Position numbers and translations under genes: made by a program. The notes under the pieces are model-generated. The model saw only the letters and a program-made list of their open reading frames with translations. It was not told the origin of the DNA and did no database searches. Of a stretch of DNA of 64,000 nt, positions 61,684 to 64,000 are shown one piece after another; the stretch's first letter is position 1, and each line of letters opens with the position of its first letter. Location of the stretch: positions 53,726,021 through 53,790,020 of the forward strand of contig JAOWCC010001634.1 in NCBI GenBank assembly GCA_030867875.1. The letters run 5' to 3'. The stretch comes from Actinernus sp. WN-2022. Taxonomy: Eukaryota; Cnidaria; Anthozoa; Actiniaria; Actinernidae.

Positions 61684-62226
61684 ATGACTAAAAATTTGGA
61701 TGACGAATTAATGGATGCACTCAAATCCAGCAAAACGGATGTGGCATCGACGGTGGATGCAGCCTCGGACCCATCAAATGATCATCGGGAAACCCTCGCT
61801 ATCTTGGCCGCTACTGGTACAACAAAGGAATACCTTGGAAAGGCGTACTCTCTAGGAGACATACATAAACTATCCGAGAAAGACATAGAAATGCTATATA
61901 GAAGGTATCAGGCCGTTGTGGCCCAACAAGTGGCAGGATGCTTAGTCGACAACGCTATGAACCTAGCTACTCGCGTAATCGCGTATCTTATACCAATAGA
62001 TTCCCAAACGGCCCTGTCAAAGGACTTAAGAGAAGATCGCATAATTCGTAATGAAATCTCTTCTTTAGCTGGCATGGTGTCTCTTAAGGCAGGTCGCTTC
62101 GTAGCCCTAGCCAGCGCTATATTCCACGTAGTTAATCACATAGAAGTCGATAAGTCGTCATCTTCCGTTACACCAATTGAAGTAACACCGACTATCGACA
62201 TACAGCAAGATGTCAAACCAGAATGA
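61684..62226 (+). CDS. Small viral protein downstream of ATPase, 180 aa
   Basis: ATG at 61684. N-terminal acidic and polar part, then a helical block that I recall as conserved next to PLV ATPases in cnidarians (EYLGKAYSLGDIHKLSEKDI and EMLYRRYQAVVAQQVAGCLV, then ATRVIAYLIPIDSQTALSKDL). A hydrophobic helix lies near 145-165 (AGMVSLKAGRFVALASAIFH). The end IEVTPTIDIQQDVKPE resembles the end of the following protein. Function unknown. Confidence 0.6.
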   Translation: MTKNLDDELMDALKSSKTDVASTVDAASDPSNDHRETLAILAATGTTKEYLGKAYSLGDIHKLSEKDIEMLYRRYQAVVAQQVAGCLVDNAMNLATRVIAYLIPIDSQTALSKDLREDRIIRNEISSLAGMVSLKAGRFVALASAIFHVVNHIEVDKSSSSVTPIEVTPTIDIQQDVKPE

Positions 62227-62509
62227 AGACTCGGATTCATGCGACGAAAGAGAAATATTAGATCGCATAGACGAAAACATGATAGACTCTCGCATAGCTA
62301 GCATAGCTTGCGACATCGGAACGGGCGTGGCATGGGCAAGTATCATCTACGGATTCATCCTCTCAATGAGGAGACGTAGTATAGAAAGGGAATTAGAACG
62401 CTTTGTGGTAGTAAGCGATAAGCCTCTAAAAGATGCGCCACCTAGTAGTCATGCAATTGAAGTTACTCGACCTAACGACATACTGCAAGATGGAAGCCCC
62501 ACCGAATGA
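62210..62509 (+). CDS. Small viral membrane protein, 99 aa
   Basis: ATG at 62210, inside the end of the previous gene (17-nt overlap). Acidic N-terminus (MSNQNEDSDSCDEREILDRI), one membrane helix (GTGVAWASIIYGFILSM) followed by basic MRRR, so the N-terminus is probably outside or luminal. C-terminal HAIEVTRPNDILQDGSPTE resembles the end of the preceding protein. Unknown function. Confidence 0.55.
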   Translation: MSNQNEDSDSCDEREILDRIDENMIDSRIASIACDIGTGVAWASIIYGFILSMRRRSIERELERFVVVSDKPLKDAPPSSHAIEVTRPNDILQDGSPTE

Positions 62510-62876
62510 CCTCATCACGAAAGAACCAAGCTCGTCGAATACTACGGCACCTAAAAAAGAAAAGAATCCAAAGCGCGTCGCTGCCGGTAAAGCCATAGCG
62601 GAAAGAAGAAGACTACCTAAAGAAGCCCCCACCGACGCAGCTACTCCAGTAGGCAGTCAGAACGATGAACCAAGCTGGATAGCCAACGTATCAGCTACCA
62701 CCACGTTTGCAGCAGTCGGAGTATGTATAGCACTGGTGAGTCTATTCTACCAGTATAAGCGATACGCTCAAACACAACGAGTCGAGACTGGCGACTATCA
62801 TACATCTACTGGTGGCAACAAAGGAACTAAAGAAACCACCAAACATAGCGACCTAAAAACTCAAGGTATGATATAG
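62490..62876 (+). CDS. Small viral membrane protein with basic region, 128 aa
   Basis: ATG at 62490 is chosen because it follows CGACATACTGCAAG, matching the upstream gene's start context; an upstream ATG at 62433 would add 19 residues in the overlap with the previous gene. Basic segment APKKEKNPKRVAAGKAIAER, then a membrane helix (TTTFAAVGVCIALVSLFYQY) followed by KRYAQ. Hydrophilic Thr/Lys-rich end. Function unknown. Confidence 0.55.
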   Translation: MEAPPNDLITKEPSSSNTTAPKKEKNPKRVAAGKAIAERRRLPKEAPTDAATPVGSQNDEPSWIANVSATTTFAAVGVCIALVSLFYQYKRYAQTQRVETGDYHTSTGGNKGTKETTKHSDLKTQGMI

Positions 62877-62925
62877 CATTTGAAGTTACGCAACATATCG
62901 GTGATGTAAACGTTGTTCCGACGAG

Positions 62926-63144
62926 ATGGTTAAAGAACTTATGAATACAATACAGGAAGCTGTCATATTGGTTGGACTCGCCTCAGGTATCGGTTGGATC
63001 GGAAAGAAAGCAATCAAAGAACCTTTGACTAACGATCCTTCGTCTAGCGTTTTGAACTTCGTGAAGTGGATAGCAGTGTTGTCTGGTAGCCTGGCTGCTA
63101 AGAAATACCTAAAGGACAAAGGGTATTTGAAGCCTGCTGAGTAA
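62926..63144 (+). CDS. Small viral protein with two hydrophobic segments, 72 aa
   Basis: ATG at 62926, 49 nt after the preceding stop. Hydrophobic helices at about 12-30 (AVILVGLASGIGWIGKK) and 44-57 (VLNFVKWIAVLSGSLAA), C-terminus basic. Typical of tiny membrane proteins of this virus group. Function unknown. Confidence 0.55.
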   Translation: MVKELMNTIQEAVILVGLASGIGWIGKKAIKEPLTNDPSSSVLNFVKWIAVLSGSLAAKKYLKDKGYLKPAE

Positions 63145-63157
63145 CGGGTTCGAAGCC

Positions 63158-63580
63158 ATGGGAACGATAATAGTTATGGCAGTTTCTTTTGCCGTAGCAA
63201 GCGGCGCTGCTGGTATTGCCGCACACGAAATCGAGAAAGCAACTAGCGGACCGAACGCGACTGCCGCAGAGATTGCAAGGCATGATAAGGCCCAGGAGAA
63301 ATTCAATGTTGACATGGCCGCCTACGAAAAAGAACGAGAAAAACACCTAAGAGCGCTAGCCATCTGGAACCACTGGAAAGAAAACAATGCACACGTTAGT
63401 CTTAACGATAGAATCGACGCAATGAAAAAACTCCACGTATATCACATACTGCAAACGAAATTGGAAAAGCCGAAACTCTCCGATTCCTATAGACCATCTA
63501 GTTCGAGGAAAAATGCCGAATTGGTGGCCTTAGGTGGTAGTGTGTTCGCAACTGGATACGTCGTCACACGATTCTTATAA
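63158..63580 (+). CDS. Viral protein with terminal membrane segments and helical middle, 140 aa
   Basis: ATG at 63158. N-terminal membrane or signal segment (MGTIIVMAVSFAVASGAAGI), a long charged helix (ARHDKAQEKFNVDMAAYEKE, REKHLRALAIWNHWKENNAH), then VSLNDRIDAMKKLHVYHILQ and a C-terminal hydrophobic tail (LVALGGSVFATGYVVTRFL). The middle could be a coiled coil. Unknown function; the last gene of the rightward cluster before a non-coding gap. Confidence 0.55.
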   Translation: MGTIIVMAVSFAVASGAAGIAAHEIEKATSGPNATAAEIARHDKAQEKFNVDMAAYEKEREKHLRALAIWNHWKENNAHVSLNDRIDAMKKLHVYHILQTKLEKPKLSDSYRPSSSRKNAELVALGGSVFATGYVVTRFL

Positions 63581-63860
63581 ATTTACTATGCATTACCACT
63601 AAAATTACTAGATTTACTACGAGTAATTACTAATTTACTAGATTACTACGAGTAATTACTCCGCATAAGTGAGATTACTAGGTAATTACTCCGCTCCTCA
63701 AAGTAAGAGAAAACGATTTACTAAGTAAATTAGAAGACTTAGAACCAAACACGAGAGTGGCAACTACCCAACAACTAATCCACCTAACGGATCCGAACGT
63801 GCAATAAATAATAGTTTGGCTCGTTAGTAAGGGTCGTAAAAAAACGAATCCAACAACCAT
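63581..63860. repeat. TTACTA-rich intergenic region (repeat-rich part 63585-63695)
   Basis: Many TTACTA/TAGTAA words; a block CTAGATTTACTACGAGTAATTACT is nearly duplicated in tandem within 63585-63660 and AGTAATTACT is palindromic. No protein. Could be a transcription end or replication site. A possible minus-strand frame across 63678-63926 has no recognisable domain. Confidence 0.6.
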
Positions 63861-63870
63861 GTATATATAT
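63861..63870 (+). promoter_or_regulatory. TATA box upstream of the last viral gene
   Basis: GTATATATAT at 63861-63870, 9 bp before the ATG at 63879. The closeness suggests a very short leader. Inferred. Confidence 0.45.
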
Positions 63871-63878
63871 CGAAGACG

Positions 63879-64000
63879 ATGGCTAGCCAAGTTTTCAATG
63901 CAAGCGACGTGGTCGAAGCTTTCCAAAGGGCAAAAGAAGATGGCCGACCTTACGGGTCAGTCATATCATTCGATTGGGCTCACCTCAGGAACGGCCCAAA
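63879..64000 (+). CDS. N-terminal end of a viral gene running off the window
   Basis: Starts ATG 63879 (MASQVFNASDVVEAFQRAKE, then GRPYGSVISFDWAHLRNGP) and is open to the edge. No family recognised from 40 residues. It follows a 298-bp non-coding gap with a TATA-like word at 63861. Reads away from the assembly-gene cluster in the same direction. Confidence 0.5.
   Translation, partial: MASQVFNASDVVEAFQRAKEDGRPYGSVISFDWAHLRNGP

Larger units (their letters stand above)
62165..62915 (+). repeat. Repeated junction motif in front of three small viral genes
   Basis: CAATTGAAGTWAC followed after some 11 nt by CGACATACWGCAAGATG at 62172-62212 and 62452-62492, i.e. immediately before two start codons. 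A weaker third copy (GCATTTGAAGTTACGCAACAT) is at 62877-62897, 29 nt upstream of the next ATG (62926). The copies also give the similar ends of the two proteins before them. Could be a promoter or an RNA signal for internal initiation. Confidence 0.6.
53841..64000. mobile_element. Endogenous polinton-like / adintovirus-like DNA virus (left part; continues past the window)
   Basis: A 10-kb block of at least 12 tightly packed genes. Core identifications: packaging ATPase with Walker A and B (61047-61682), a candidate major capsid protein just upstream, a candidate penton-like protein (56412-57077) and membrane proteins. No introns seen. Genes overlap or abut (TGATG at 61045-61049), unlike the host DNA. 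Left margin is taken at the end of the L1-like fragment; terminal inverted repeats, integrase, polymerase and protease were not seen. It is the end of a virus of the Polinton/adintovirus/PLV group rather than a host locus. The exact family is not decided. Confidence 0.75.

Overview
This is nuclear DNA of a metazoan, most likely an anthozoan cnidarian (coral or sea anemone). Reasons: it carries pieces of a spliced animal gene with large introns, a high density of degraded non-LTR retrotransposons and DNA transposons of kinds common in cnidarian genomes, and an integrated DNA-virus block whose proteins look like families I recall from cnidarian genomes. The species is inferred only from overall look; no search was run.

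Host gene. Five small exons on the minus strand (46496-46559, 45865-45915, 44680-44719, 27933-28007, 13059-13246) join in frame at GT-AG sites. They encode the D1 AAA+ core of NSF (vesicle-fusing ATPase), from Walker B through sensor 1, the arginine fingers and the helical lid. Upstream exons and the D2 half were not found in the window. The introns (580 bp, 1.1 kb, 16.7 kb, 14.7 kb) hold almost everything else between 13 and 46 kb.

Layout. 1-3445: LINE with two clean nested insertions. 4412-6567: Ty3/gypsy-like remnant on the minus strand. 6740-7400: hairpin-rich 69-bp repeats. 8806-10240 and 10688-12770: two more LINE remnants. 13-29 kb: NSF introns with MITEs, LINE tails, a decayed minus-strand gene (17.86-19.09 kb), and a 1.5-kb foldback element with 9-bp target duplications and 11-bp tandem arrays (24407-25926). 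29180-34503: an ISL2EU-like transposon with a THAP-DDE transposase facing a SWIM-YqaJ-PHD-PHD-Ulp1-like accessory protein. 35499-37033: a second element with 9-bp target duplications. 37797-39632: a TTAA-flanked element. 40170-43800: a LINE split by a tRNA-derived SINE. 44791-45815: a 64-bp minisatellite that fills an NSF intron. 49023-53067: an IS630/Tc1-like transposon with inverted repeats of about 430 bp, carrying a nested L2-type LINE. 53100-53840: an L1-like fragment ended by a foldback MITE.

From about 53.85 kb to the right edge the sequence changes character: compact, almost intron-free genes on both strands with 1-20-nt overlaps. I read it as one end of an endogenous polinton-like/adintovirus-like DNA virus. 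It has a candidate double-jelly-roll major capsid protein, a packaging ATPase directly downstream, a candidate penton-like protein, several membrane-segment proteins, a duplicated zinc-ribbon protein and a row of small overlapping genes. No integrase, protein-primed polymerase or protease is visible, so the element must continue past 64 kb if it is complete. The capsid, ATPase and small-gene order suggests a virion-assembly module transcribed rightward, with other virion proteins on the opposite strand.
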